Made by a program: the position numbers and the translations under genes
Shown here: positions 5,734 through 6,925 of the stretch, in pieces
How the letters are laid out: each line of letters begins with the position of its first letter
Numbering within the stretch: the stretch's first letter is position 1
Notes under the pieces: model-generated
Told to the model about the DNA's origin: nothing
What the model saw: only the letters and a program-made list of their open reading frames with translations
Databases searched by the model: none
Assembly (NCBI GenBank): GCA_024405235.1
Contig: JAKSPA010000085.1
Span: 1-6,925, forward strand
Length of the DNA: 6,925 nucleotides
Source of the DNA: Lentisphaeria bacterium
GTDB taxonomy: Bacteria > Verrucomicrobiota > Lentisphaeria > Oligosphaerales > Oligosphaeraceae
Direction of reading: 5' to 3'

Positions 5734-6534
5734 ATGTCCGTCTCCATAACAAGCCTTGTCGATACAAGAACTACGGAATCCTGCCGTTCCGAATTCGGGC
5801 TGGCTATATATATGAATGTATATGGCCGACGATTGCTGCTGGATACAGGCGCAGGAGATGCCTTGACGCCAAATGCCGCAGCGCTGGGCGTCAATCTCGA
5901 TTCGCTGGACGGCATCATCCTCTCTCATGGACATTATGACCACACAGGCGGACTTGCCCGTCTCTCGCCGCTTTGTCCAATCTATGCAGGCGCGATGGTC
6001 ACTGCACAGTGCTTCAGCCGACACGACGACGGTTTCGTTCATGCGATTTCAATGCCGTCAGATTCGCAGGAAGTGCTATCCGCCGCCGAAATGCACGAAA
6101 TAGACGCTTTCACCGAAATTCTTCCAGGCGTCTTTCTGACAGGGCCAATCCCACGCACATCTGGCGAAGGCTGCGGCGGCAATTTCTTTTCCGACGCAGC
6201 ATGCACGATTCCCAATACGGTTCCTGAAGAACAGGCTGTACTTCTTAAAGACGGCGTTCTCGTAACCGGCTGCTGCCATGCAGGCTTGATAAACACCTTA
6301 GAAGCATGCGCAAAGGCGCGTCCGAATATTCCGATTCGCACAATCGTCGGCGGCTTGCATCTGCTTCATGCCGATGAAGCGCGCCTTGACAAAACCGCAA
6401 AATATCTGGCGTCTCTTGATATTGAACAGATCATCCTGATGCACTGCACAGGAGACGCGGCCGCGGATTTTCTGAAAGGGCATCTGCGCTGCAAAGTATC
6501 ATGGGCCATGGCAGGAGAAACCATTGAATTCTAG
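5734..6534 (+). CDS. MBL-fold metallo-hydrolase, COG1237-like
   Basis: A 266-residue metallo-beta-lactamase-fold protein of normal length for the COG1237-type group. The metal-binding motif HGHYDH is at residues 65-70 (LSHGHYDHTGGL), preceded by LLLDTGAGDAL and LGVNLDSLDGIILS. Further probable ligands are His182 (GCCHAG), His209 (GGLHL) and His237 (MHCTGDAA). The last strand AMAGETIEF ends like its relatives, so the C-terminus looks complete. The group includes archaeal proteins annotated as dihydropterin ribofuranosylaminobenzene 5'-phosphate synthases, but most members have no proven reaction, so only a dinuclear-metal hydrolase is claimed. No signal peptide is evident; it is likely cytosolic. 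ATG 5734 lies 9 bp after the MATE stop with no clear ribosome binding site, which suggests translational coupling. The TAG stop is embedded in the first CTAG unit of the downstream array. Confidence 0.9.
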   Translation: MSVSITSLVDTRTTESCRSEFGLAIYMNVYGRRLLLDTGAGDALTPNAAALGVNLDSLDGIILSHGHYDHTGGLARLSPLCPIYAGAMVTAQCFSRHDDGFVHAISMPSDSQEVLSAAEMHEIDAFTEILPGVFLTGPIPRTSGEGCGGNFFSDAACTIPNTVPEEQAVLLKDGVLVTGCCHAGLINTLEACAKARPNIPIRTIVGGLHLLHADEARLDKTAKYLASLDIEQIILMHCTGDAAADFLKGHLRCKVSWAMAGETIEF

Positions 6535-6658
6535 GCAGTTATTGGCCCCGCTAGGCACCATAGCCCCGCTAGGCACCATATCTGCACTAGGCGCCATATC
6601 TGCACTAGGCACCATATCTGCACTAGGCGCCATATCTGCACTAGGCACCATAGCCGCG
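6531..6658. repeat. CTAG-headed short tandem array (18-bp units)
   Basis: Seven units each begin with CTAG. The first, at 6531-6550, is 20 bp; six 18-bp units follow at 6551, 6569, 6587, 6605, 6623 and 6641. The core unit is CTAGGCACCATATCTGCA. Units 3 to 7 alternate strictly between CTAGGCACC and CTAGGCGCC, indicating duplication of a 36-bp pair. Units 2 and 7 end in GCCCCG or GCCGCG instead of TCTGCA. The first unit overlaps the last base of the final Phe codon and the TAG stop of the MBL gene. Open frames through it are by-products of the period being a multiple of three. Confidence 0.93.
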
Positions 6659-6925
6659 CTAGTTGTGTGCCGCGGAGCTTGCTCCGCGGAATGAACCAGG
6701 CCCTCTAGGCATTTCCGGCGGTGTAATAGGCGCCCACGCCAGGCCCTCTAGGCAGTTATTGGCCGCGCTAGTTGTGTGCCGCGGAGCTTGCTCCGCGGAA
6801 TGAACCAGGCCCTCTAGGCATTTCCGGCGGTGTAATAGGCGCCCACGCCAGGCCCTCTAGGCAGTTATTGGCCGCGCTAGTTGTGTGCCGCGGAGCTTGC
6901 TCCGCGGAATGAACCAGGCCCTCTA
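6659..6925. repeat. 109-bp macro-satellite, at least 2.4 identical copies, with internal palindrome
   Basis: Copies lie at 6659-6767, 6768-6876 and 6877-6925, the last cut by the window edge; I find no mismatch among them. Each comprises three CTAG-headed pieces of 46, 43 and 20 bp, the last nearly the same as the 6531-6550 unit (one difference). Each contains CCAGGCCCTCTAGGCA twice, 43 bp apart, and a perfect 9-bp stem CCGCGGAGC/GCTCCGCGG around TT at 6670-6689, 6779-6798 and 6888-6907. The period is not a multiple of three, so this is not a protein repeat. The hairpins might stop transcription from the MBL gene, but no T-run follows them. Confidence 0.95.

Noticed and set aside
6542..6694. 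Frame through the 18-bp array encoding LGTISA/LGAISA repeats, and the MBL-frame extension with RHHICT/RRHICT repeats
   Set aside because: An 18-bp period keeps any stop-free frame open, more than one frame is open, and the neighbouring 109-bp repeat is not a multiple of three; this is repeat DNA, not a gene.
6531..6925. CRISPR array or integron attC array
   Set aside because: There are no unique spacers between repeats and no cas genes, and the units lack the attC end consensus; the repeats are contiguous and nested.

Overview
The window reads as bacterial chromosome with moderately GC-rich genes, all on the + strand, separated by three long repeat-filled gaps. Gene content points to an anaerobe: an AmmeMemoRadiSam module, a four-cysteine flavodoxin-like iron-sulfur flavoprotein, a DMT permease, a MATE transporter and a COG1237-type metallo-beta-lactamase-fold protein. 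The protein flavour and the repeat-rich intergenic DNA would fit an uncultured gut or rumen member of the PVC group (Lentisphaerota/Kiritimatiellota-like). That is a low-confidence impression; no rRNA or other phylogenetic marker is present.

Layout. 3-1318: the 3' part of amrA (AMMECR1 domain) overlapping amrS (radical SAM) by ATGA; the third partner (Memo/AmrB) would lie upstream, outside the window. 1319-1692: a gap holding copy 1 of a roughly 165-bp dispersed repeat, then three inverted repeats in the leader of the next gene. 1693-2316: a flavodoxin-family gene interrupted by a single in-frame TAG at 2134-2136, where the family has a conserved Trp; the remaining 59 codons are intact and are followed by a strong hairpin at 2340-2370. 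2416-3351: an EamA/DMT permease. 3352-4320: a 969-bp gap with GC-rich hairpins, heptanucleotide tandem repeats and copy 2 of the dispersed repeat. 4321-6534: a two-gene unit, MATE exporter plus MBL-fold hydrolase, 9 bp apart. 6531-6925: a nested tandem array built on CTAG-headed units (18-bp units, then 109-bp macro-units), starting at the MBL stop codon and running off the window edge.

How the genes work together. AmrA and AmrS are probably translationally coupled and belong to a conserved three-protein system predicted to modify an unidentified substrate. MATE and MBL are probably co-transcribed; a shared small-molecule substrate is possible but unproven. The flavodoxin and DMT genes look like single-gene units. 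The most unusual content is not a gene system but the variety of repeat families in the gaps, plus the amber-interrupted flavoprotein gene. I see no CRISPR array, tRNA, rRNA, transposase or phage gene.
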